From positions 1 to 64,000 of the forward strand of contig CAIXPL010000027.1 of NCBI GenBank assembly GCA_903921325.1: a stretch of DNA of 64,000 bases, in the 5' to 3' direction. Origin of the DNA: an uncultured Pseudomonadota bacterium (lineage in GTDB: Bacteria; Pseudomonadota; Gammaproteobacteria; Burkholderiales; SG8-39). Shown one piece after another: positions 9,308 to 17,670 of the stretch. The position numbers and the translations under genes are program-made. The notes under the pieces are model-generated. The model saw only the letters and a list, made by a program, of their open reading frames with translations. It did no database searches and was not told the origin of the DNA. Position 1 is the first letter of the stretch. Every line of letters starts with the position of its first letter.

Positions 9308-9463
9308 ATGCGTGAGAAGATCAAGCTCGAATCGACCGCCGGTACCGGCCATTTCTACACCACCACCAAGAACAAGCGCACCACGCCCGAGAAGATCGAG
9401 ATCAAGAAGTACGATCCGAAGGCTCGCAAGCATGTGACCTACAAGGAAACCAAGCTGAAGTAG
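9308..9463 (+). CDS. rpmG: 50S ribosomal protein L33
   Basis: 51 residues. Read directly from the sequence: [20 protein letters not shown] at the N-terminus and [10 protein letters not shown] at the C-terminus. It is the cysteine-free, zinc-independent form. AAGGAG lies 10 nt before the ATG. A bidirectional terminator follows 19 nt after the stop. Confidence 0.96.
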   Translation: MREKIKLESTAGTGHFYTTTKNKRTTPEKIEIKKYDPKARKHVTYKETKLK

Positions 9464-9482
9464 ACCGCCTGGTCAGCCACAT

Positions 9483-9511
9483 AAAAAAGCCCGCCGCGAG
9501 CGGGCTTTTTT
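9483..9511. terminator. Bidirectional rho-independent terminator between rpmG and the desaturase gene
   Basis: AAAAAA, then stem GCCCGC, loop CGCGA, stem GCGGGC, then TTTTTT. The flanking A and T runs make it usable from both strands, serving rpmBG on plus and the desaturase gene on minus (its stop lies 7 nt away). Confidence 0.93.
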
Positions 9512-9517
9512 ATTGTC

Positions 9518-10702
9518 TCAGGCGTATCGGCGCAGCCGGTGGGAGAACTCAACCAGTTGTGCGATGCCGCTTGATTCGGCACGATGGCACCAGTCCTCCA
9601 ACTGCTTGAGCAATTGCTCGCGGCTGGCCGAAGAGCGCTCCCACACCGCCGTCAACTCCTCGCGCATGTGCACCAGGGTTTTGAGGGAGCGGGTCTTCTC
9701 CAGGGCGAGATCAAACTGTTCGCGCGTGGCGGTCGGAATCATCTGCAGGTCGCGCGCCAGCCAGCGTTTGAATTTTTGCAGCGCAGCAGCATCTGTCGGT
9801 GACTTGTCGCGCAGTTGGGCCAGCTCCTGCGCATACATCGACTTGAGTGACTGGGCATACCGAGCCAGCAGATCGTAGCGGTGGGTGATCACGGCCTGCA
9901 GCGTGTCGAAATCGAGCACCGCTTTATGTTGCCCAAGCCGCACCCTCGGTGCCACCTTCTTGACTCGTGCCAGGCCAAAGGCCTGCAGCGCCAGGATGTA
10001 ACACCAGCCGATATCAAATTCGTACCAGCGATTGGACAGCCGCGCTGAAGTGGCATAGGCGTGATGGTTGTTGTGCAGCTCCTCGCCACCGATCAGAATG
10101 CCCCAGGGCACGATATTGGTACTGGTGTCCTCGGAGGCGAAGGTCCGATAGCCCCAAAAGTGACCCACCCCGTTGATGATGCCGGCGGCCCAGAACGGAA
10201 TCCAGGCGATCTGTACCGTCAGGATCAGCAGGCCCGGCACGATGCCGAACACGCACACATTAAACAGACCCATCAGCACCAGGCCCATGACGGCCCAGCG
10301 CGAATAAACATTGCGCTCGACCCAGTCATCGGGCGTGCCATGTGAGTAGCGCTCGATGGTCTCTTTATTATGCGACTCGCGCACATACAGAAACACCCCG
10401 CCAAACACCAGCCGCCAGATACCGTAGATCTGCGGACTGTGCGGGTCGTCCGCAGTTTCAACGAATGCGTGATGCTTGCGGTGAATCGCCACCCACTCGC
10501 GCGTGACCATACCGGTGGTCATCCACAGCCACCAGCGGAAAAAATGCGCCACTGCCGGATGCAGATCGAGCGCGCGGTGCGCCTGATGCCGGTGCAGGTA
10601 GATTGTCACTGCCGCAATGGTCATGTGGGTGAGCGCAAGCGCGACCACCACATAGCCCCACCAAGGCAGGGAAATCATTCCATCGAATAGAAATTCGGAC
10701 AA
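9518..10702 (-). CDS. Membrane fatty-acid desaturase (acyl-CoA delta-9 / DesB-like)
   Basis: 394 residues. Di-iron membrane desaturase that introduces a cis double bond into a long acyl chain. All three histidine boxes are present: HRHQAH (~37), HRKHH (~74) and HNNHH (~215), between hydrophobic membrane-spanning stretches. A helical, charged C-terminal extension (~255-394) follows the catalytic domain; Pseudomonas DesB has similar length. The TTG at 10702 is the start: AAGGAG sits 6 nt before it, better than for the ATG eight codons later. The 160 bp upstream (10703-10862) holds no gene and should contain its promoter. Confidence 0.9.
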   Translation of the reverse strand: MSEFLFDGMISLPWWGYVVVALALTHMTIAAVTIYLHRHQAHRALDLHPAVAHFFRWWLWMTTGMVTREWVAIHRKHHAFVETADDPHSPQIYGIWRLVFGGVFLYVRESHNKETIERYSHGTPDDWVERNVYSRWAVMGLVLMGLFNVCVFGIVPGLLILTVQIAWIPFWAAGIINGVGHFWGYRTFASEDTSTNIVPWGILIGGEELHNNHHAYATSARLSNRWYEFDIGWCYILALQAFGLARVKKVAPRVRLGQHKAVLDFDTLQAVITHRYDLLARYAQSLKSMYAQELAQLRDKSPTDAAALQKFKRWLARDLQMIPTATREQFDLALEKTRSLKTLVHMREELTAVWERSSASREQLLKQLEDWCHRAESSGIAQLVEFSHRLRRYA

Positions 10703-10862
10703 AGTGCACTCCTTGGGCGGACAAACGGGAATATCCCGGACACAGCACCTGCCGCGCTACCGCCAGATCGACGGCGCACAGGACCAAAAGCGGTAAGTCG
10801 GACGAATCTTACGTGATTTCCGTCCAATAGGTAAGGATCATGCGTGATTCAACAGATTCAGA

Positions 10863-12125
10863 TCAAGCATTCAGTTGCATCAGTGCGGCAAAAAAGCCAT
10901 CGGTCTGATGCCGATCAGGCAACAAGCGAAGCCATGGTTCATCAGCCGACGGCAGGTCGATCCGCTCAGCCTGCAACTCGGGGACTGCCGGCACAACTGA
11001 AAATTCAGGATGAGTGCCCAAAAATGCCTCGACCACCTGTTCATTTTCCTCGGCCAGCAGGCTGCAGGTCGCATAGACCAGCCGCGCACCGGGCTTCACC
11101 AGCCGCGCGGCAGAAGCGAGAATGTCGGCCTGCTTTTTGGCCAACTCGGCAACATCGGCCGGATGCTGGCGCCATTTGAGCTCGGGATTACGCCGCAGCG
11201 TCCCGAGTCCGGTGCACGGCGCATCGACCAGGACACGATCGATTTTGCCGGCCAGGCGTCCGACCCGCGGGTCGCGCTCGGTGGCAATGCGCTGCGGATG
11301 CACGTTCGAGGCCCCCGAGCGCGCCAGGCGCGGGCGCAGGTGATCGAGACGCTTCTGCGAGACGTCAAAGGCGTAAATTCTGCCGCTCGATCGCATCAAC
11401 GAAGCCATCGCCAGAGTCTTGCCCCCGGCGCCGGCACAAAAATCGACCACCATTTCCCCGCGCCGGGGTGCAAGCAGGTGGCATACGAGCTGGCTAGCTT
11501 CATCCTGCACCTCCAGAGTGCCATCGACAAATAGCGGGTGATCCTGCAGCGCCGGCCGACCTGCAATCCGGATGCCCAGCGGTGCGTAGGGTGTCGCCTG
11601 CGCCGGCCACCCTTCGGCCTGCAACTGCGCGAGCACCGCGTCGCGTCCGGCCCGCGCCGCATTGACACGCAAGTCGAGCGGGGCAGGTTCGAGCAAAGCG
11701 GTAGCCAGCCGACCCGCTTCGGCTTCGCCGCGCTCGGCGCACAACCGCTCCCAAAGCCAGGTGGGCAAATCTGCCGCTGGATCGGCCGCATCACGCGCTT
11801 CGTGCCAGCGCCGGCGCATGCCATCGAGCTCGTCCAGCGGCCGATCGAGAGCAAGCGCCACCTCGCGCGAATTACGGCCGAGCGGTCCGACCAGCGTGGC
11901 CATCACCAATTCAAGGGGCCGATGGCTGTTGGCCACCCGTTCAAGCGTATGCAGGCGACGCAAGATGGCATAGACCGATTCGGCCACCAGCGCCCGATCG
12001 TCACGCCCCAGCGCGCGATGCTCACGAAAGAACCGTGACAATGCCCGGTCAGCGGCGCCCGGAGTGCCCAGAATGCCCGTGATCGCCTGGGCGGCGGCGT
12101 GGATACTGCCAGAGGACAATTTCAT
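10863..12125 (-). CDS. rsmB: RsmB/NOP-family rRNA (cytosine-C5) methyltransferase
   Basis: 420 residues. SAM-dependent m5C methyltransferase, probably the one modifying 16S rRNA C967. An N-terminal helical (NusB-like) region is followed by the Rossmann domain: VVDFCAGAGGKTLAMASLM (SAM site), DAPCTGLGTLRRNPELKW (motif IV with Cys) and YATCSLLAEENEQVVEAFL (motif VI with catalytic Cys). The ATG overlaps the purN stop (ATGA). The m5C class is secure; the exact target nucleotide is inferred. Confidence 0.87.
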   Translation of the reverse strand: MKLSSGSIHAAAQAITGILGTPGAADRALSRFFREHRALGRDDRALVAESVYAILRRLHTLERVANSHRPLELVMATLVGPLGRNSREVALALDRPLDELDGMRRRWHEARDAADPAADLPTWLWERLCAERGEAEAGRLATALLEPAPLDLRVNAARAGRDAVLAQLQAEGWPAQATPYAPLGIRIAGRPALQDHPLFVDGTLEVQDEASQLVCHLLAPRRGEMVVDFCAGAGGKTLAMASLMRSSGRIYAFDVSQKRLDHLRPRLARSGASNVHPQRIATERDPRVGRLAGKIDRVLVDAPCTGLGTLRRNPELKWRQHPADVAELAKKQADILASAARLVKPGARLVYATCSLLAEENEQVVEAFLGTHPEFSVVPAVPELQAERIDLPSADEPWLRLLPDRHQTDGFFAALMQLNA

Positions 12126-12754
12126 TGAGTCGACCCGGGCACCCCGGCCCATAAGTACTGCGCAAGCCCGAGCCGGTGGCGCAGGCACTCGCCGTGCTGT
12201 TCGATTTGACCGTCCAGCATCCAGCGCACGGCCAGCGGATAGATCCGGTGCTCCTGCACGAGCACGCGCGCTGCCAGCGCGGCTTCATCGTCACCCGGCA
12301 GGACCGGGACTGCAGCCTGAATCAGAATCGGACCATGATCGAGTATCTCATCGACCCAATGCACGGTGGCACCATGAATTTTTACCCCGGCAGCGAGCGC
12401 GCGCGCATGGGTGTGCAGCCCGGTGAAAGCGGGTAGCAGTGAGGGGTGAATGTTGAGTAGCCGTGCTCTGAACCGCGCCACGAAGCCGCTACTCAATACC
12501 CGCATGAATCCAGCGAGGACCACAAGCTCGGGCGAGCACGCCTCGATCGCAGCAGCTAGCGCTTCATCGAAGGCTGCGCGACTGGCAAAGTCGCGATGAT
12601 CAATGGCTCCGGTCGCAATGCCCTTCTCGCGGGCATAGGTGAGACCGGCCGCCTGCACCTGGTTGCTGAGCACTGCACGCACCGGCAACCCGGCCTCGAC
12701 GAGCGCACGCAGATTGCTGCCGCGCCCCGATATCAGCACCACAACCCCGCTCAT
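12122..12754 (-). CDS. purN: Phosphoribosylglycinamide formyltransferase (GAR transformylase)
   Basis: 210 residues. Uses 10-formyl-tetrahydrofolate to formylate glycinamide ribonucleotide in purine synthesis. N-terminal LISGRGSNLRAL binds the phosphate; the catalytic Asn/His/Asp set appears as NIHPSLLPAF (Asn-His) and GATVHWVDEILDHGPIL (Asp). The ATG overlaps the stop of the upstream MFS gene (ATGA) and its own stop overlaps the rsmB start, so three genes are translationally coupled. The usual partner purM is not adjacent. Confidence 0.94.
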   Translation of the reverse strand: MSGVVVLISGRGSNLRALVEAGLPVRAVLSNQVQAAGLTYAREKGIATGAIDHRDFASRAAFDEALAAAIEACSPELVVLAGFMRVLSSGFVARFRARLLNIHPSLLPAFTGLHTHARALAAGVKIHGATVHWVDEILDHGPILIQAAVPVLPGDDEAALAARVLVQEHRIYPLAVRWMLDGQIEQHGECLRHRLGLAQYLWAGVPGSTQ

Positions 12755-14016
12755 CGTGGGCTCTCCTCGACAACAATGGATGCGCCAGCCGGCTCAGCCG
12801 TCGAATTGCCCGCCACCTGCCTGCGCACCTGGCGCAGCCGCAGGAAAGCAAGCCCGGCGGCCACCGCGAAGAGTACAACGCCACCACCGAAATACAGGTG
12901 CGACAGGCCAAAGCGCGCAGCAAACGGCTCGGCAATGATGGGCGAGGTGAATTGGCCCAGAAAAATGGCGGCGGCGAGTCCACCGGCCAGCCGTCCACGC
13001 ACCCGGGGATCTGCCAGCGAGAGCATCCAGGTTGAGCCGTTCGGAAACACCAGCCCCATGCCCAACCCGGTGACGCTGGCCCCCAGCATGACGCTGGGCG
13101 CCCCAGAGGCAAGGCTGATGAACAGGAATCCCGCAGCCATCAAGCAGAATCCCATCGCATAGACCGTCACGTGCGACGTGGCGCGCAGCAGGCGCGCAAA
13201 GCGCAAGGTGGAGAGCATCGACACCCCGGAGGCGCAGGCGATCGCCAACCCGGCCATCAGGCTGCTGTGCACCCCGATCTCGCGCAGGTAGAACGGCAAC
13301 TGCGTTGACACCACGTAGTACATGGTCATGGCAAAGAACTGCATGCTGTAGACGGTGGCGATACCCGACCAGGGCAGGCTGCGCCACACACTCGCCGCGG
13401 TGGCCGCACCTGCGTCAGCGGGATCACGACGCGGTGGGGGCGCGCGGACAGGCTCATCCAGATAGATCACCACCAGCACAAGTGACACCAGCGCCAGCAG
13501 ATAGACCAGAAACGGGGCGCGCCAGGACACCTCGGCGAGCAAACCGCCAAGGGTCACAAAAATCAGCCCGCCACCGGACATGAACATGCTCTGAATGCTC
13601 ACATAGCGTGTGCGCACCGGGCCGGCAAAATAATCGCCCGCAAGTGCCTGGACACAAGTCATGACGGCTGCGACCGCCAATCCGAGGAAGGCGCGTCCGA
13701 TCAGGATATGGTGAAGGTCCGAGAGCACAAAACCCGATGCGCCGGCCAGTGCATAGAGCAGCAGGTTGGCGCGCAAAAACCGGGTGCGGCCAAATCGATC
13801 GATCACCGCGCCGGCGAACGGTGCCCACAGCGTGATCACCAGGGCGGGCATGGTGAGCACGAGCTTACTGAGGAACTCAACGTCGGGCGTATCGTGAAAC
13901 GCATCGGCCATGCGCGGCAGCATGGGCGCGATGGTTGCACTGGCCATTACGGTCATGCTGGCAGCAGCCAGCAATCCGACGCGACGTCCGGTATCTCGGC
14001 TCAGCACCGGGCCCAC
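12751..14016 (-). CDS. Major facilitator superfamily transporter, coupled to purN
   Basis: 421 residues, 12 predicted membrane helices, GTG start at 14016. An MFS signature is visible between TM2 and TM3 (WAPFAGAVIDRFGRTRFL), and a long charged central loop (DEPVRAPPPRRDPADAG) separates the halves. The substrate is unknown; drug/metabolite efflux is the common role of this subtype. It is the first gene of an overlapping operon with purN and rsmB, which hints at a nucleotide- or folate-related substrate but does not show it. Confidence 0.85.
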   Translation of the reverse strand: MGPVLSRDTGRRVGLLAAASMTVMASATIAPMLPRMADAFHDTPDVEFLSKLVLTMPALVITLWAPFAGAVIDRFGRTRFLRANLLLYALAGASGFVLSDLHHILIGRAFLGLAVAAVMTCVQALAGDYFAGPVRTRYVSIQSMFMSGGGLIFVTLGGLLAEVSWRAPFLVYLLALVSLVLVVIYLDEPVRAPPPRRDPADAGAATAASVWRSLPWSGIATVYSMQFFAMTMYYVVSTQLPFYLREIGVHSSLMAGLAIACASGVSMLSTLRFARLLRATSHVTVYAMGFCLMAAGFLFISLASGAPSVMLGASVTGLGMGLVFPNGSTWMLSLADPRVRGRLAGGLAAAIFLGQFTSPIIAEPFAARFGLSHLYFGGGVVLFAVAAGLAFLRLRQVRRQVAGNSTAEPAGASIVVEESPR

Positions 14017-14052
14017 GGCCGGATGGGTTGTTTGAACACGCTGCGGGCGGGC

Positions 14053-14442
14053 TCAGCCCGCGCCGGTTCCCGGTTCTGCGGCGACGCCGGCCGCAGCGAT
14101 TTCACTGCGCACCTTGTCCATATCGAGCGCTTTGGCCTGGGTGATCACGTTCTCGAGGGCGGGTGGCGGCAACGCACCCGGCTCGGAGTACAGCAGAATC
14201 TGGTCGCGGAATATCATCAGGGTCGGGATAGAGCGGATATCGAACGAAGCCGCCAGTGCCTGCTCATCCTCGGTGTTGACCTTGGCATGAACCACATCGG
14301 GGTGTGCCGCCGCCGACTTGTCAAAGGTCGGCGCGAACGCACGACACGGGCCGCACCAGGGTGCCCAGAAATCCACGATCACCATGGAATTGCCGGTGAT
14401 AACCTGCTCAAAATTGTCCTGCGTCAGCGCGATGGTCGTCAC
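14053..14442 (-). CDS. Thioredoxin-family protein
   Basis: About 129 residues. The thioredoxin fold is complete: VDFWAPWCGPCRAFAPTF active site with the canonical WCGPC, cis-Pro in SIPTLMIF, and a C-terminal helix. The tail beyond ~105 residues (KVRSEIAAAGVAAEPGTGAG) is longer than in TrxA. No signal peptide, so cytoplasmic. The GTG at 14442 is preferred because GGAG lies 6 nt upstream; a TTG at 14463 would add seven residues. Divergent from gluQ, 57 bp away. Confidence 0.87.
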   Translation of the reverse strand: MTTIALTQDNFEQVITGNSMVIVDFWAPWCGPCRAFAPTFDKSAAAHPDVVHAKVNTEDEQALAASFDIRSIPTLMIFRDQILLYSEPGALPPPALENVITQAKALDMDKVRSEIAAAGVAAEPGTGAG

Positions 14443-14499
14443 CGAAAGCTCCACTTGACCCAATCACCCATTATAGCCGCTCACCTCAGACCCCGGACT

Positions 14500-15384
14500 G
14501 TGCATGGGCGCTTTGCGCCCTCGCCCTCCGGTCCACTGCATTTCGGATCGCTGGTGGCCGCACTGGGCAGCTATCTCGATGCTCGATCGCAAAAGGGCAC
14601 GTGGTCGCTACGAATCGAGGATCTGGACCAGGCGCGCGCGCGACCCGAAGCCACCAGCGGAATTCTGCGCACCCTGGAGCAGCACGGGTTGCTGTGGGAT
14701 CAGGAAGTGGTGATTCAGAGCGAGCGCACCACGGCCTATCAGGATTGGCTCGATCGCCTTGGCGATCAGGTGTACGGCTGTGCCTGCAGCCGCCGCGAAA
14801 TTGCCGGACTGGGTGATCTGACACGCTATCCGGGCACTTGTCGCGACGGCTTGCCGCCAGGCCGCAGCGCCCGCGCGCTGCGTGTGCGTATTCCCGCCGG
14901 CGTGATTGAATTTGAAGATCGCATCCGGGGCACGGTGCGCGAGGATGTACAGGCGCAGGTCGGCGATTTTGTGGTGCAACGCGCCGATGGTCCGTTCAGC
15001 TACCAGTTTGCGGTCGTCGTTGACGATTGGGATGCCGGCGTGACTGAGGTCGTACGCGGTGCCGACCTGCTCGATTCAACCGCACGCCAGATTGCCCTGC
15101 ACCGATTGCTCGGCCTGCCGCCACCGCACTACGCGCACCTGCCCCTCGCGGTCGACGCATCAGGCAGAAAATTATCGAAGCTCACTCGTGCCCCGGCACT
15201 GGACGCAGGCGAACCGGGCGCGGCAGTGGCTACCGCGTTGCGTTTCCTCGGGCATCCGCCGCCAACGGAACTGAACGGTGCAGCGCCCGCCGAACTGCTC
15301 GCCTGGGGCTGCGCGCATTGGGACATTGCACGCGTGCCGCGTACGCCGCAGCAATCCATCGATCCGACCGGCGGGGCGACATGA
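14500..15384 (+). CDS. gluQ: Glutamyl-Q tRNA(Asp) synthetase
   Basis: 294 residues. A truncated GluRS paralogue that attaches glutamate to queuosine at position 34 of tRNA(Asp). The HIGH-like motif is PSPSGPLHFGS (~9-19), the KMSKS-like motif is KLSKL, and a zinc site includes CACSRRE and YPGTC. It lacks the anticodon-binding domain of GluRS, as expected. GTG at 14500 (VHGRFAPSPSG) is the start closest to the family N-terminus, though no strong ribosome-binding site is seen. Its stop codon lies in the first unit of a 37-bp tandem repeat. Confidence 0.92.
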   Translation: MHGRFAPSPSGPLHFGSLVAALGSYLDARSQKGTWSLRIEDLDQARARPEATSGILRTLEQHGLLWDQEVVIQSERTTAYQDWLDRLGDQVYGCACSRREIAGLGDLTRYPGTCRDGLPPGRSARALRVRIPAGVIEFEDRIRGTVREDVQAQVGDFVVQRADGPFSYQFAVVVDDWDAGVTEVVRGADLLDSTARQIALHRLLGLPPPHYAHLPLAVDASGRKLSKLTRAPALDAGEPGAAVATALRFLGHPPPTELNGAAPAELLAWGCAHWDIARVPRTPQQSIDPTGGAT

Positions 15385-15486
15385 TGCACTCAGTCCAGCT
15401 CGGGGCGGCGAGGCGACATGATGCGCTCAGTCCAGCCCCGGCCGGCGAGGCGTCTTGATGCACTCAGTCCAGCCCCGGGCGGCACA
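15376..15486. repeat. 37-bp tandem repeat (3 units) joining two convergent gene ends
   Basis: Units start at 15376, 15413 and 15450 with a core of ATGATGCRCTCAGTCCAG (third unit TTGATG). Unit 1 contains the gluQ stop (TGA 15382-15384) and unit 3 the thioesterase stop on the other strand (15464-15466). Each unit repeats both stops: plus-strand TGA at 15382, 15419, 15456 and minus-strand TGA at 15466, 15429, 15392. Because 37 is not a multiple of 3, the stops fall in all three frames. Confidence 0.93.
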
Positions 15487-15913
15487 GGGGTTCGAGGGCT
15501 AGGCGCAACGCTGCGCTCAGAGGCTGCGGTCGCCCGCCCGCGCGCTCGACATACACGTGAACGAAATGGCCTTGCGCACTGGCCAGTGGCTCGTCGTTGC
15601 GAAACAGCCCGACTTCATAGCGCACGCTGGTGGTGCCGATGCGTGCGACCCGCAACCCGGCCTGCACCTGATCGGGAAAGGCGATCGGACTGAAGTAGTT
15701 GCAGTGGGTTTCCACTACCAGCCCGATGGTCGAGCCGTTGCGGTAGTCAAGTACCCCCTGCTCGATCAGGTACTTGTTCACCACCGTATCAAAGTAGGCG
15801 TAATAGACAACGTTGTTGACATGCCCATAGGCGTCGTTGTCCATCCAGCGCGTAGTGATCGGCTGAAAATGCCGATACGCATCACGCCCGTTGGGTTCAA
15901 GTTTTTGACTCAT
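15464..15913 (-). CDS. 4-hydroxybenzoyl-CoA/acyl-CoA thioesterase (hot-dog fold, FadM/YbgC-like)
   Basis: 149 residues. Hydrolyses an acyl-CoA thioester. ITTRWMDNDAYGHVNNVVYYAYFDT holds the conserved catalytic Asp and the GHVNN motif of the 4HBT family; VVETHCNYFSPIAFPDQV is the next strand region. ATG at 15913 follows an AGGGGCGG stretch. The frame is open further upstream but that part is not protein-like. The last codons (CRPGLD) and stop lie in the 37-bp repeat. Natural substrate unknown. Confidence 0.88.
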   Translation of the reverse strand: MSQKLEPNGRDAYRHFQPITTRWMDNDAYGHVNNVVYYAYFDTVVNKYLIEQGVLDYRNGSTIGLVVETHCNYFSPIAFPDQVQAGLRVARIGTTSVRYEVGLFRNDEPLASAQGHFVHVYVERAGGRPQPLSAALRLALEPLCRPGLD

Positions 15914-15973
15914 GGTGTTGCCGCCCCTTTCCTCACGTGCCCGCGACGACTTGTCCGCCCGCGACAACCTTCT

Positions 15974-16006
15974 TGCCGCTTGCCTGCCGCTTGCTTGCCG
16001 CTCGCG
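15974..16006. repeat. 11-bp tandem repeat, three units
   Basis: TGCCGCTTGCC, TGCCGCTTGCT, TGCCGCTCGCG in direct succession in the 143-bp gap between the thioesterase start and the DMT gene end. On the minus strand this lies about 50 nt downstream of the DMT stop. The period equals about one helical turn. Confidence 0.8.
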
Positions 16007-16056
16007 TGCTCTCCAATTCTGATGGCCCTGTCGCGCCCAGTGCCCTGACCGTACTC

Positions 16057-16938
16057 TCAGGTGCGCACTACCATCGCCACTGCGATGACGGTGAGCGCCA
16101 TGCCGAGCAACGCGGTGAGGCTCAGGCGTTCTCCAAACGCAACGAAAGCCATCAGCGCCGTGGTCGGCGGCACAAGGTAGAACAGGCTCGCCACCTTGGT
16201 CGCAGCGCCCCGTTGCACCAGCAGCGCAAGCAGCGCAATCGCCACAATCGACAGCGCGATGGCAAGCCAGGCCACGGCGAGCACAAAACTCAAATTCCAC
16301 ACGACTGCGCGGGTTTCGTGCAATGCCAGAGGCGCCATGACGAGGCTGGCCGCGACAAACTGGATGATCGCACCGGTGCGCAGGTCAAACCGACCGCAGA
16401 ACCGCTTTTGGTACACCGTCCCGGCGGTCATCGAGAATAAAGCGATGAGGATCGTAACCATCGATCCGACAGTGAGCCCTGCTACCGTGATCCGGTTCTC
16501 CACCACCAACGCCGCGCCGGCCAGTCCGAGTACCAGTCCAACCCACTGCCGCGCACCCACCCGCTCCTCGAGAATGACGCCGGCCATCACCGCCGTGAGC
16601 ACCGGTTGCAAACCGACGATCAACGCCGCCAGACCGGCCGACATCCCCTGGTCGATGGAGAAGAACACCCCACCCAGGTAGCCGGCCTGCACCAGCACAC
16701 CGACCACCACCAGGTGCAGCGCCTGCGCCCGGGTGGTGGGCCACGATGCCTTGGCCCACCAGGCGAGCGGAATCAGGAGCGCCAGCACGGCGGCAAAGCG
16801 AATCATCAGGAACGTCGCCGGTGGTGCCGAGGGCAGGCCATATTTGGCACCCACGAAACCCGACGCCCACAGGACGACAAAAATCACCGGGGTTGCGGCA
16901 ATCCAGACGCTGCTCTGGCTGCTCGAAGGATTATTCAT
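16057..16938 (-). CDS. DMT-superfamily (EamA) transporter
   Basis: 293 residues with ten predicted membrane helices formed by two EamA repeats. WASGFVGAKYGLPSAPP in the first helix region and PVLTAVMAGVILEERVGARQWVG at the repeat boundary are typical. Such proteins usually export amino acids or metabolites; the substrate is not readable from sequence. It is divergent from the phasin gene, and the first TGCA box of that promoter lies 14 nt upstream of its start, so the regulator may control both. Confidence 0.88.
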   Translation of the reverse strand: MNNPSSSQSSVWIAATPVIFVVLWASGFVGAKYGLPSAPPATFLMIRFAAVLALLIPLAWWAKASWPTTRAQALHLVVVGVLVQAGYLGGVFFSIDQGMSAGLAALIVGLQPVLTAVMAGVILEERVGARQWVGLVLGLAGAALVVENRITVAGLTVGSMVTILIALFSMTAGTVYQKRFCGRFDLRTGAIIQFVAASLVMAPLALHETRAVVWNLSFVLAVAWLAIALSIVAIALLALLVQRGAATKVASLFYLVPPTTALMAFVAFGERLSLTALLGMALTVIAVAMVVRT

Positions 16939-16951
16939 TCAATATTTTTGT

Positions 16952-17017
16952 TGCATCGCATCAAAAAGGGCTTGACTTTTGTGCAGCGCACCCTAAAATC
17001 CCTACTTGTGCAATGCA
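16952..17017 (+). promoter_or_regulatory. Phasin promoter with three TGCANYGCA operator-like boxes
   Basis: A sigma-70-type promoter is readable: TTGACT (16972-16977), 16-nt spacer, TAAAAT (16994-16999). Three copies of TGCANYGCA flank and overlap it: TGCATCGCA (16952-16960), TGCAGCGCA (16982-16990, inside the spacer) and TGCAATGCA (17009-17017). They are 30 and 27 bp apart, about three helical turns, and another TTGCAACA lies just downstream. Such TGC...GCA elements are what the polyester-granule regulator PhaR recognises in phasin promoters of other bacteria; that PhaR acts here is inference. Confidence 0.7.
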
Positions 17018-17098
17018 ACATCGTTTTGCAACACAGTAACCGAACACCCGGCAGCATACGACGAATCACGAATTCAACCCTCTTCAGGAGCAGATACC

Positions 17099-17638
17099 AT
17101 GTACGTTTCACCCGACAAGATTGCCGCCAGCAGCAAATCCGGCGTCGAAGCCATTCTTGGTTTCGCCCAAACCCAATTTGAAGCCCTCGAAAAAATCGCC
17201 CAGCTGAACATCGAATCGGCCAAGGAAGCGATGGTTGATGGCGCCGAGCATGTGAAGACCCTGCTCGATGCCAAAGACCCGCAAGATCTGATGAAGCTGA
17301 ATGCTGCCTATGCCCAGCCTTCGCTCGCCAAGGCCGTGAGCTACTCGAAGAGTGTCTACGATGTAGCCACCTCGACGCAGGCGCATGTGACCAAGATGAT
17401 CGAGAGCCAAGCAGCCGAAATGAATCGCACCATGGTGTCGATGCTCGATACGATCGCAAAGAATTCGCCCGCCGGTGGCGAAGCCGCGATGGGTGCTGTC
17501 AAGACCGCGATGGCGGCGATGAACACCGCCTACGACAGCTTGACCCGTGTGGCCAAGCAAGCCGCCGAAGTGGTCGATGTGAACTTTGCCAACGCCGCCA
17601 CCGCCGCCAAGAAAGCGCCGGCCAAGAAGGCAAGCTAA
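17099..17638 (+). CDS. phaP: Phasin, polyhydroxyalkanoate granule-associated protein
   Basis: 179 residues. Coats PHA storage granules and controls their size. It is nearly all amphipathic helix and Ala-rich with no cysteine; the region FAQTQFEALEKIAQLNIESAKEAM is typical of the beta-proteobacterial phasin family, and the tail is Lys/Ala-rich (AAKKAPAKKAS). CAGGAG lies 8 nt before the ATG. Strong promoter and terminator bracket it as a single-gene unit. It implies that the organism makes PHA, though no phaCAB gene is in the window. Confidence 0.94.
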   Translation: MYVSPDKIAASSKSGVEAILGFAQTQFEALEKIAQLNIESAKEAMVDGAEHVKTLLDAKDPQDLMKLNAAYAQPSLAKAVSYSKSVYDVATSTQAHVTKMIESQAAEMNRTMVSMLDTIAKNSPAGGEAAMGAVKTAMAAMNTAYDSLTRVAKQAAEVVDVNFANAATAAKKAPAKKAS

Positions 17639-17670
17639 GGGTCTCATCCCCTCTGCAGTCTGTTGCAAGA

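Noticed and set aside
13708-14499. Upstream in-frame extension of gluQ
   Set aside because: It is antisense to the thioredoxin and MFS genes and not protein-like; the family N-terminus begins at VHGRFAPSPSG.
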